Assembly (NCBI GenBank): GCA_964408175.1
Contig: CAYOYL010000151.1
Span: 1 to 10,169, forward strand
DNA length: 10,169 nucleotides
Source of the DNA: JAFGKM01 sp964408175
GTDB lineage: Bacteria > Ratteibacteria > UBA8468 > B48-G9 > JAFGKM01
Reading direction: 5' to 3'
Part shown: one piece after another, positions 1-6,845 of the stretch
How the letters are laid out: each line of letters opens with the position of its first letter
How positions within the stretch are numbered: the stretch's first letter is position 1
Program-made: the position numbers and the translations under genes
Notes under the pieces: generated by a model
What the model saw: only the letters and a program-made list of their open reading frames with translations
What the model was told of the DNA's origin: nothing
Database searches by the model: none

Positions 1-627
1 GTCCACCGCCTTCTTTGCTTCAGCCTTCCACCTATTGTTCGCAATACAGATGGCGTCATCCATTCCGTGGGTGTGCAGGTGGATTCCGCCGTAGCCGCCG
101 AGAAGCATGATATCATCAAGATTGATAATGCTGGAAAAGGAGGTTGTGTTTATACCGGAATCCAGCGTCTCCTTTATGCAGGCGGTCTCCTTTATCCTCG
201 GCCAGACCATCACGGGCAGGCGCTCAGGACTGCGCCACGGGCCAAGATAAACCTCTCTCCCTCCTATCCTTGAAGACTTGCCGTCCTTGCTCTCAATGTA
301 ACCTATTATATCCGTAGTTCCTATCGGAAATCTGCAGGGAGAAAATTCCGTCTTCAGGATAACGCTCTCTCCCTTCTTCAGTTTTATCTCCTGCTTCTCC
401 ATCAGCGGCTCTTCGTATGCGGTAATCCATACCCTGCCCTCTATCTGGTGTTCAGTATTGTTCTTCACCACCCAGTCAAGTTTCACATTCTCCTCGTCTC
501 TCGCAAAAGTGTTTCTGGAAAAGGCAGGTTTCAGTTCAATGCCGGATATGTCCATTGTTCCTCCGTAACTGAACGGTAAAATAATACAGGTCAATCCCAG
601 TATAATAAGACCGGTTAGTTTACCCAT
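1..627 (-). CDS. Secreted beta-sandwich protein with possible GH-like barrel, N-terminal 209 residues only (runs off left edge)
   Basis: I translated this open frame by hand from the ATG at 627 to base 1. It has no stop, so the gene continues beyond the window. Residues 1-22 look like a signal peptide: Lys3, then a hydrophobic stretch (LIILGLTCIILPF), then small residues, so the product is probably exported. Residues about 26-128 alternate hydrophobic residues and charged turns like an Ig-like or fibronectin-like beta-sandwich. From residue 137 (LPVMVWP) a new segment starts that resembles the first strands and helices of a TIM barrel, including GGYGGIHLHTHG at 177-188. An AGGAGG ribosome site at 635-640, 7 bases before the ATG, supports the start. 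It follows the phosphoesterase by 22 bases, so it is the third gene of that operon. A glycoside-hydrolase-like role is inferred from architecture and neighbours, because no catalytic residues are visible in this part. Confidence 0.85.
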   Translation of the reverse strand, partial: MGKLTGLIILGLTCIILPFSYGGTMDISGIELKPAFSRNTFARDEENVKLDWVVKNNTEHQIEGRVWITAYEEPLMEKQEIKLKKGESVILKTEFSPCRFPIGTTDIIGYIESKDGKSSRIGGREVYLGPWRSPERLPVMVWPRIKETACIKETLDSGINTTSFSSIINLDDIMLLGGYGGIHLHTHGMDDAICIANNRWKAEAKKAVD

Positions 628-649
628 CTCGTTGCCTCCTTTGGTTTTT

Positions 650-1963
650 TCAGCGGGGCATTCTCTGCTGAAGGTCGGGGACCCTCGGGGATACGGGGGC
701 AACCAGAGCGAAGTATGCCACCCGCCCCTGAATATTGTGCTGTCCTGCCGGCTGGAAAAATCTTATCCTGTAGGTGCCTGACCTGTAGAAAGAGAGCACT
801 ATCTCTTCCACCCTGTAATCACCCTTACCTGTTCCCTTTCTTTCTTCCAGTATCTGGTTGGCAGGACCTATCACCTGTAAGGCCCATCTTCCGGAGACCG
901 CAAAATTAACACCCAGCCGGTAGTCTTTTCTGACCTCAGACTCGTCAATGAAAAACTTCCATTCAACACCCACATCCTCACTACATCTTTTTTCCGCCCA
1001 GATATACCCGCTCATGGGTACAACACTGCGTCTCTTACCTTCGCGGCGTATATGCAAGAGTTTTTTGTCCTTCAGCAGGAACATCCTCCCTGTCCGTCCT
1101 GTAATGAAGAAGTACCTGTTTTCAAATTCCTGTCCCATACCGTTGTTTTCATACTTTTCAAGAGGGGTAATATCCTCAACATCTTTTTCTCCGAGTGTGA
1201 CATAACGAATCCTGTGCAGTCCCGTACATACGATTTTTATGCCCCGGTAGTTCCAGATGCGGCTCATATGAAGGTGTCCGTGGAAAACAGCCCTTACGCA
1301 GGGGGCTGATGCGAGGGCGTCAAGTATCTCCCACCGGTTCCACAGCGGCGCAGCATCAAAGACGATGCCGCATGGAAGGAGACTGTGGTGTATGAAAACT
1401 ATTGTGGGAATTTTTGACCTCCGCCTGAGTTCCTTCTTGAGCCACTTCACCTGGTTATCGCTCATAATCCACAGTGAACTGTCAAGTACAATGAATCGCC
1501 AACCCTTCTTTTCAAAGGCGTATGTGTATTCATACTGGTCCCGCAGTTGCAGAACGTATTCCTGCACGTCCTCATAGAAAGGATAGTGAATCGGCTCGGG
1601 TTTGGCAAGATTTAGGGTTGTTCGCGGATGGTTATCCCAGTATGCACCGTTCCATATATGGATTGACATCTGTCTTGAACCGCCATTTGACGGCTCTCTC
1701 CGATTTTCCGGAAGGAACCGCTCCATATAGTCTGTAAACCTTCCGCGGTCATGGTTGCCACGGATTATATAAAGAGTCTTTTTGTATGGTGCGACTTTTT
1801 TCTGGAAGGTTTCGTACTCAAAGTCCATCCCTGACTGGACGTTGTCTCCTCCTGTGATAATGAAATCAACTCCAGACTCATTGACGCTCCTGAAAAAACC
1901 CGGCGGGTCATCAGGAACATGCATGTCCCCGATATGGACAAACCTCAGTTTTGATAGCCCCAT
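650..1963 (-). CDS. Calcineurin-like metallophosphoesterase with C-terminal beta-rich domain
   Basis: This 437-residue protein carries the full set of metal-binding motifs of the calcineurin-like phosphoesterase superfamily: GDMH (12-15), GGDN (38-41), GNHD (69-72), a histidine pair in FIHHS (190-194) and GHLH (229-232). Such enzymes use two metal ions to hydrolyse phosphomonoesters or phosphodiesters. The substrate cannot be read from the sequence. The catalytic domain covers about residues 5-255. The rest is beta-rich, with a sandwich-like segment at about 318-425, unusual for a minimal phosphoesterase. There is no signal peptide, so it should be cytoplasmic. The start is supported by an AAGGAG site at 1969-1974, 5 bases before the ATG. 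It sits 26 bases after a prepilin gene and 22 bases before a secreted protein, so it is probably co-transcribed with both. Superfamily assignment is firm, specific function unknown. Confidence 0.93.
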   Translation of the reverse strand: MGLSKLRFVHIGDMHVPDDPPGFFRSVNESGVDFIITGGDNVQSGMDFEYETFQKKVAPYKKTLYIIRGNHDRGRFTDYMERFLPENRREPSNGGSRQMSIHIWNGAYWDNHPRTTLNLAKPEPIHYPFYEDVQEYVLQLRDQYEYTYAFEKKGWRFIVLDSSLWIMSDNQVKWLKKELRRRSKIPTIVFIHHSLLPCGIVFDAAPLWNRWEILDALASAPCVRAVFHGHLHMSRIWNYRGIKIVCTGLHRIRYVTLGEKDVEDITPLEKYENNGMGQEFENRYFFITGRTGRMFLLKDKKLLHIRREGKRRSVVPMSGYIWAEKRCSEDVGVEWKFFIDESEVRKDYRLGVNFAVSGRWALQVIGPANQILEERKGTGKGDYRVEEIVLSFYRSGTYRIRFFQPAGQHNIQGRVAYFALVAPVSPRVPDLQQRMPR

Positions 1964-1989
1964 TTATACTCCTTTTCCTCCGCCGGACA

Positions 1990-2664
1990 TTAGTAGGGAT
2001 TGTCACTGTACCCGCCGCTGCCGTTTTCGTGGCGCAGATAATAACTGGTAACGGGTCCGTAACGGTTCTCTGCTGCCAGCGCCGCAACGACAGAGGGACC
2101 TATCCACTCTACGTTTCCTGCAACCATCAGTGCATTGAATCCGTCGTTGTGAGGCATAATAGGTCCCAGTCCCTTATTGCCGTTGGCTGCACGGAAGTAG
2201 CCTGCAGCGTTACTACTGCATATGATTGCAAACTTGTGCGTTGCTCCCAGTACCCTGTCTGTTTTTACAAAGTGCCAGAATGAGGTATGAGGCAGGAAGT
2301 GTGCATTGAGAGCATAGGTGGGATATGCCGAAGATATCACTGTTCCCAGATAACGGTGAAGACTGGGACAGCCCTGTATGATGCTCTGCCACATCTTGGG
2401 ATTTCCGCAGTATGGATACAGGTAAGAACTGAGGTGGAACCATCTTATACTGGTGGAGTATTGATATGGTGGAAGGTATCCGCCAAAGTCACTGGAGTAC
2501 ATCCCCAGTACCAGTCCCATCTGTTTCAGGTTGCTCATGCAAACAGCCTGCCTTGCCCTCTCTCTTGCCCTTGAAAGTGCCGGAAGAAGCATTGCTGCCA
2601 GTATCGCTATTATCGCTACCACCACCAGAAGTTCTATGAGAGTAAACCCTTTCCTGTTGCCCAT
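1990..2664 (-). CDS. Type II prepilin-like protein (N-terminal methylation motif), first gene of operon
   Basis: This 224-residue protein begins with a short basic leader ending in Gly6, then FTLIE, the classic prepilin peptidase site (cut before Phe7, methylated, Glu at mature +5). A ~22-residue hydrophobic helix follows, then an Arg-rich amphipathic segment (SRARERARQ, 31-39) and SNLKQMG (44-50). This N-terminus is typical of the numerous pseudopilins of Planctomycetes, Lentisphaerae and relatives. The globular body has scattered cysteines and ends with PHNDGFNALMVAGNVEWIG (171-189), which matches the recurring H-x-G-x-N...G-V-x-W closing motif of these families. It should be an inner-membrane-anchored pseudopilin processed by a PilD-like peptidase. 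The ribosome site AGGAGG is at 2670-2675, 5 bases before the ATG. It leads an operon with the phosphoesterase and a secreted protein. Its promoter, leader and first ~50 codons nearly duplicate those of the gene at 8964-9701. Confidence 0.93.
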   Translation of the reverse strand: MGNRKGFTLIELLVVVAIIAILAAMLLPALSRARERARQAVCMSNLKQMGLVLGMYSSDFGGYLPPYQYSTSIRWFHLSSYLYPYCGNPKMWQSIIQGCPSLHRYLGTVISSAYPTYALNAHFLPHTSFWHFVKTDRVLGATHKFAIICSSNAAGYFRAANGNKGLGPIMPHNDGFNALMVAGNVEWIGPSVVAALAAENRYGPVTSYYLRHENGSGGYSDNPY

Positions 2665-2748
2665 GTTTCCCTCCTTTACCCGTTAGAATCAGGTTGTCAC
2701 TTCTATTATCAACATAGCATAATACCTCCTCAACTGTCAAGTTTATGT
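2516..2748 (-). repeat. Copy A of duplicated promoter/leader/prepilin N-terminus block
   Basis: The segment from upstream of the -35 box through the leader, ribosome site and first ~50 codons of the prepilin closely matches 9553-9790 in the same orientation. In the 145 coding bases I count about 16 mismatches by eye. The promoter and leader match with a few small indels. Similarity stops sharply after the codons for NLKQMG on one side and just beyond the -35 box on the other. Confidence 0.85.
2711..2740 (-). promoter_or_regulatory. Extended -10 sigma70-type promoter for the left operon
   Basis: On the minus strand there is a perfect -35 TTGACA (2735-2740), an 18-base spacer, and a -10 TATGTT (2711-2716) preceded by TGC, an extended -10 element. 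Transcription would begin near 2704, leaving a leader of about 40 bases before the prepilin ATG at 2664. The same elements occur before the prepilin gene at 9701, with a 17-base spacer. That conservation is the main reason to trust the call. Confidence 0.7.
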
Positions 2749-2810
2749 CAGTGCCGCAATCAGAGGTTAAGGTTGCAAATTTACAGTATGCGTGATAAAG
2801 TTTTAAGAAG

Positions 2811-5800
2811 ATGTCTACCCGACAAGGATTATACGGCAGATTGGGAGTGTTGATCTTTCTGTTCCTGTTGGCGGGTTTTTCCGCAACAGGGGAATGTATC
2901 TCTTATGCCTCTCTACCCGGTTGTATCCGGTCACCGCTGAGACTGCCTGTGGGGTATAACCATCCGGGCTCGGATGCCGGCGGGCCGTTTTTACATGGTG
3001 GACCTGAATGGATAGAAGAGGTGTGGCCGCGCTATATGAAGATTGTTCCCGAAAGGTTCGCCGGAGACCGTCCCACTGTAATGTTTATTACCAACGGTCT
3101 GGTTGAGGATAAACTGTACGCTCTCAACCGGCGTTTCCCGATAGATTCAGTGGTACTCGCAGACCATTTTTTTTCAGGAGGGCGCGAGGCATTCTATAAG
3201 GCACTGGGAAGTCGTCCACGGTTTGACTGTTTTGTTTTGTCAAGGGTAAATTCTGGGCATATCCCGGCAGATGTGAAGTATGAGATTCTGCGGCGGGTCA
3301 AAGAAGAAGGAACAGGTTTGCTTATCATTGACCTGTTTGACCATGAGGATATCTTGAATACGAGGTTCCTCGGATTGAAAACCAGAGAGTTGGTCATAGC
3401 GGGCATCCCTTATGAGGGTCTGCGCAGGTTGGAACTCTCTGAAAGCACTAAATATCTCTCCTATAATTTCTGGTTCGGTAATCTAAGATACAGCCCTGTT
3501 GAAAAACAGCACACTTACGGGAAGACAACAGTTTCACAACTTGGAAAGGGTAGGGTGGTATTTTCTTCAACAGGTACCCACTGGGAAAGGCGCGGATGGG
3601 CCCGCACCTTACTGCCGCATATCTCTATGAACAGGAGCATGTGGGTTGAAACAGACTACCACTACAGCCATGCGGTTAAACTGATACTGCTTGCCTCAGG
3701 ATACAATCCTGTTGTGTCTGTAACCGATATTACCCCAAAGGGTATCTCCAGCGGGAATGAAACGCCGACAGTTACCTTAACTGGAGGTTCTCCATTCCGC
3801 GGAACCTTACGCTGGCAGATACGCGATACATGGGGAAAGATTTCCGACTGCGGAAGGTTCCCTTTGCATCTGCAGAAGGGGGAGACAAGGTTTACGCTTA
3901 CAGAGGTTGGTTTTCATGACGCCGGACGCCGTTTCCTTGACCTCTGGGTTGAGAACGGTTCGGGGGAGACAGTTGACTGGGGCAGTACGTTTGTTTTTGT
4001 GGACCGTGGCGTGGTGCCACCGGAGATAACATTCAGGTATCCTGAGGGGGCACCTCGCGGTGTTGAACTTGAAGGTACCGTTAAGGCTGCAGGTGTACCT
4101 GCTGGTGCCAGAATACGGACCACCCTTGTTGACCGCTACTGGAGGGAGGTAGGTCTGCTGGAAGAGCCTGCTGTACCGGGAATAGTAAATTACAGTTTTC
4201 TTTCCGAGGGGCTTGACGGACAGATATGGAGGGTGCAGGTGGATGTTCTTGATGCTAATGGACGGGTGCTTTCGCAGGGATACATAAATATAACCAGCCC
4301 AAAGACAGGCTCTACCCGAGAGGGTTTTCATCCGCTCGGGACACTGTTAAGTTTCCCCTCTCCGGAAGGGGCGGCTCATCTTGAGTTTTTCCGCCGGCTG
4401 GGATTTTTAAGCAACCGCCCTTATTCTTCCGGGGATGTGATACAGGCAGAGACAAACGCCTGGAGCGATATACAGATGCACCCGTACTTCAGGGCAGTTT
4501 CTCCAGATGGTTGGGACTGGCAGAAAGACCGTATTTTAGACTGGGAGGAGCCGCATGTGGAAAGGGAGATGCGTGAGGGAGCCGCATTTATGACATCCGA
4601 ACTCAAACGTTTTGGTCACCGCGGATTCAACCTGACGGATGATTCCTCCGCAGCAAGGGAACTGTGCCCTGGCGCCTATACGGCAGTGGGTTTCCACAGT
4701 TGGCTGCAGTCAGAGTACGGTGGTCTGAAGGAGACACTGAATCTATGGGGATGGAAAGAAGGGTTTAAGGTGGAGACGCCGGAGGGCGGGTTGCCGTATG
4801 ACCCTTATGTCATTAAAGAGTTTCATGGGTGGTTGAAGAAAAAGTATGGGGGGATAACGGAAACAGCCGCAGCATGGAAGATTAAAGAACCTCCGTATTT
4901 CGGTTCGCTCAGAGGCTTCGGTATTGTAGAGCCGGAGATGCTCAAAATACTGAAAGACCGTGGTAATCCGCTTCCTTGCGAGGATGCCAGAACATTTATG
5001 GCACAGAGACAGAGGGATGTGGACAGCAACCCCTGGGGGGTGATAAATCACAGGTCTATTAAGAAATCTTATGAGGCAGGCGTTACTGCCCCAATGATTG
5101 ATGCCCGACGTTTTCTTGATAGCAGGTGGATTGAGTATATGAAATGGATAAAGGAATCGGCAGAATCTATAAATTCCGATGCGGCTGTTGGCAGCGACGC
5201 AGGCTTTTACAGACAGGCTCTCTATGACGTGGCTGGTACCGTTGATTACTTTGCTCCCTATCACAGGAACTTTGAGGTGAATGTGGGGATATCCCGGGGA
5301 CGCATGTACAGGGATGGTTATTTCGGGTCCTGTCTCGGCTCATACGGGGAGAAGCCTGCCATGATGTACGGGCGCCGCTCGCAAATCTGGGATGTGTTGT
5401 TTTCCGGGGGTAACAGCATCTATTACTGGATGATGTCTGCTGGAGGGGGGATAGAGGGCGGTATCAATCTTTCTGATAAGCATGCCAGGTACCAGATGGA
5501 GGTACTGGAAGAGATTACGTCAGGGATAGGTGAGTTGTTTACCTCAGGACGGCGTGTCTTTGACCCTGTGGCAGTTCTTGGAAGTGAAACCTCGGGTCTT
5601 TGTGATGAACTGGAAAAGAAAGGTAAGCCGATAGTCACAGAATACAACAGCATCAGGGCGTTTCATGCTGCACTGCAGGATGCCATCATTAACCCGCATT
5701 TTATCACTGACGACGAACTCGCAGGAGACTGGCTGTCGGAAAATCACACCAAACTACTGGTATTACCGGGAACCAATAGTCTGTCCGATGCTGAAGCATC

Positions 5801-6809
5801 TACAATCAGGGAGTTTGTCAGGGATGGTGGGGTGGTGGTGGCGGATGTTCGTCCCGGCATCCGATTCCCGAACGGGAACCTGCGTGCACACCCTGCCCTT
5901 GATGATATCTTTGGAGTAACTACTGATTCTGAGGTCTCTGAGGTGCAGGTTCGCGGTACGCTAACAGGGCGTGCACTTGCGGACGGCATCCCTATTATGG
6001 ATTTTGGAACTGCACTGGCTGACCCGAGGGTAAAGCCAAATACATCCAGAACATTTGGTAGTATCGGCAAGGTACCTGTTCTTATGGTTAACAGTTTTGG
6101 CAACGGCAGGGCTGTTCTTTTCAATGCGTCATTTGCCAGTTATGCAACCTACCGTATGGAAGGCGGAGAAATCTGGCAGCCATGGTACGAGGTAATAAAG
6201 GCAGTGCTTTATCTTGCGGGCATACAGGGCGAATTTAACGTTACCAGCGATGGCAAAAAGACACCAGGTCTCGGAATCAGTCCGTTTCGTCTTGGAGAAG
6301 GATATCTTGTTGGGATAGCGGACCTTGGATGCGGTGACTTTGTGGGTGACCGTCGTCCTTTTGAGTTCTTCCTGCCTGAGAAGATGCATATCTATGAGGT
6401 CCGTTCCGGGAGGTATCTGGGAAGGTCCAATACACTGAGGGATGAGTTGCCGCAAAATGGGCACCGCGCTTACGCCTTGATGCCTTACGAGGTAACAGGG
6501 GTGAAGATATCAACCGACAGAATCATTGTTAATCATGGAGATACAATCAGTCTCAACCTTGATGTTTTATCTGCCGGTGGCTTCCGGGGTGTGCATGTGG
6601 TTCGGCTTGAAGCAGTGGACCCTGAAGGCAGGTGTTTTTTCCCGTTCAGGAAGGTATTGAAACTGCATTCAGGAACTGTGTTGAGGGTGCCTTTGACCGT
6701 TGCTCATAACGATTTGCCAGGGGACTGGAGATTCATCGCCACCGATATAAACTCCGGTAAAAGCACCTCCCTTATAGTTAATGTCACTGGTAAGAAGGCG
6801 GTGAAATAA
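2811..6809 (+). CDS. Large secreted GH42-like multidomain protein with two GATase-like domains
   Basis: The protein has 1332 residues. Residues 1-27 form a signal peptide (basic start, hydrophobic LGVLIFLFLLAGF). Residues about 65-300 resemble a class I glutamine-amidotransferase-like fold (GTGLLIID at 167-174, GKGRVVF at 245-251, and a closing helix HAVKLILLASGY at 287-298). Two Ig-like segments follow (about 300-398 and 400-497). Residues about 505-915 resemble a GH42/clan GH-A barrel, including FHSWLQSEYG (628-637) and a late strand/helix KPAMMYG...IWDVLFSGGNSIYYW (848-873). Residues about 915-1140 match the GH42 trimerisation-type domain (LLVLPGTNSLSDAEASTI, 982-999). A beta-sandwich closes the protein (about 1228-1328). 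The usual GH42 catalytic glutamates are not evident: TDD (609-611) stands where N-E is expected, and MMYG (851-854) where the nucleophile would lie. The start has only a weak AAGAAG directly before the ATG, and a TTG at 2841 is a less likely alternative. The fold family is likely, the activity uncertain. Confidence 0.9.
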   Translation: MSTRQGLYGRLGVLIFLFLLAGFSATGECISYASLPGCIRSPLRLPVGYNHPGSDAGGPFLHGGPEWIEEVWPRYMKIVPERFAGDRPTVMFITNGLVEDKLYALNRRFPIDSVVLADHFFSGGREAFYKALGSRPRFDCFVLSRVNSGHIPADVKYEILRRVKEEGTGLLIIDLFDHEDILNTRFLGLKTRELVIAGIPYEGLRRLELSESTKYLSYNFWFGNLRYSPVEKQHTYGKTTVSQLGKGRVVFSSTGTHWERRGWARTLLPHISMNRSMWVETDYHYSHAVKLILLASGYNPVVSVTDITPKGISSGNETPTVTLTGGSPFRGTLRWQIRDTWGKISDCGRFPLHLQKGETRFTLTEVGFHDAGRRFLDLWVENGSGETVDWGSTFVFVDRGVVPPEITFRYPEGAPRGVELEGTVKAAGVPAGARIRTTLVDRYWREVGLLEEPAVPGIVNYSFLSEGLDGQIWRVQVDVLDANGRVLSQGYINITSPKTGSTREGFHPLGTLLSFPSPEGAAHLEFFRRLGFLSNRPYSSGDVIQAETNAWSDIQMHPYFRAVSPDGWDWQKDRILDWEEPHVEREMREGAAFMTSELKRFGHRGFNLTDDSSAARELCPGAYTAVGFHSWLQSEYGGLKETLNLWGWKEGFKVETPEGGLPYDPYVIKEFHGWLKKKYGGITETAAAWKIKEPPYFGSLRGFGIVEPEMLKILKDRGNPLPCEDARTFMAQRQRDVDSNPWGVINHRSIKKSYEAGVTAPMIDARRFLDSRWIEYMKWIKESAESINSDAAVGSDAGFYRQALYDVAGTVDYFAPYHRNFEVNVGISRGRMYRDGYFGSCLGSYGEKPAMMYGRRSQIWDVLFSGGNSIYYWMMSAGGGIEGGINLSDKHARYQMEVLEEITSGIGELFTSGRRVFDPVAVLGSETSGLCDELEKKGKPIVTEYNSIRAFHAALQDAIINPHFITDDELAGDWLSENHTKLLVLPGTNSLSDAEASTIREFVRDGGVVVADVRPGIRFPNGNLRAHPALDDIFGVTTDSEVSEVQVRGTLTGRALADGIPIMDFGTALADPRVKPNTSRTFGSIGKVPVLMVNSFGNGRAVLFNASFASYATYRMEGGEIWQPWYEVIKAVLYLAGIQGEFNVTSDGKKTPGLGISPFRLGEGYLVGIADLGCGDFVGDRRPFEFFLPEKMHIYEVRSGRYLGRSNTLRDELPQNGHRAYALMPYEVTGVKISTDRIIVNHGDTISLNLDVLSAGGFRGVHVVRLEAVDPEGRCFFPFRKVLKLHSGTVLRVPLTVAHNDLPGDWRFIATDINSGKSTSLIVNVTGKKAVK
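4692..4896 (+). repeat. Tandem internal repeat within the GH42-like barrel
   Basis: Residues 628-637 (FHSWLQSEYG) and 671-680 (FHGWLKKKYG) are similar, 43 residues apart. Each is followed by G-x-x-E-T-x-x-x-W (GLKETLNLW, GITETAAAW). In GH42 this motif, F-x-x-W-L-x-x-x-Y-G followed by N-x-x-W-G, normally occurs once, just after the acid/base region. Here it is present twice in tandem, which suggests an internal duplication of a helix-loop unit. Confidence 0.7.
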
Positions 6810-6845
6810 GAAATCCCTCAGTGCCCGCTGATAAGAAGGTTTACC

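Noticed and set aside
2718..2730. Ribosome-site-like GAGGAGG followed by ATG on the minus strand, opening a tiny frame ATG CTA TGT TGA
   Set aside because: It lies in the spacer between the -35 and -10 boxes, so it would not be transcribed from this promoter, and the ribosome-like run is absent from the second promoter copy.
2773..2800. Possible plus-strand promoter for the GH42-like gene (TTGCAA 2773-2778 and GATAAA 2794-2799)
   Set aside because: The spacer is only 15 bases and transcription would start almost at the ATG, implying a nearly leaderless mRNA. The match is too weak to annotate. No better plus-strand promoter is visible in the 146-base gap.
3807..4331. Long minus-strand open frames inside the GH42-like gene (for example 3807-4331 and 4743-5264)
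   Set aside because: They lie opposite a continuous, well-patterned coding frame, have no ribosome sites or recognisable domains, and look like antisense shadows.
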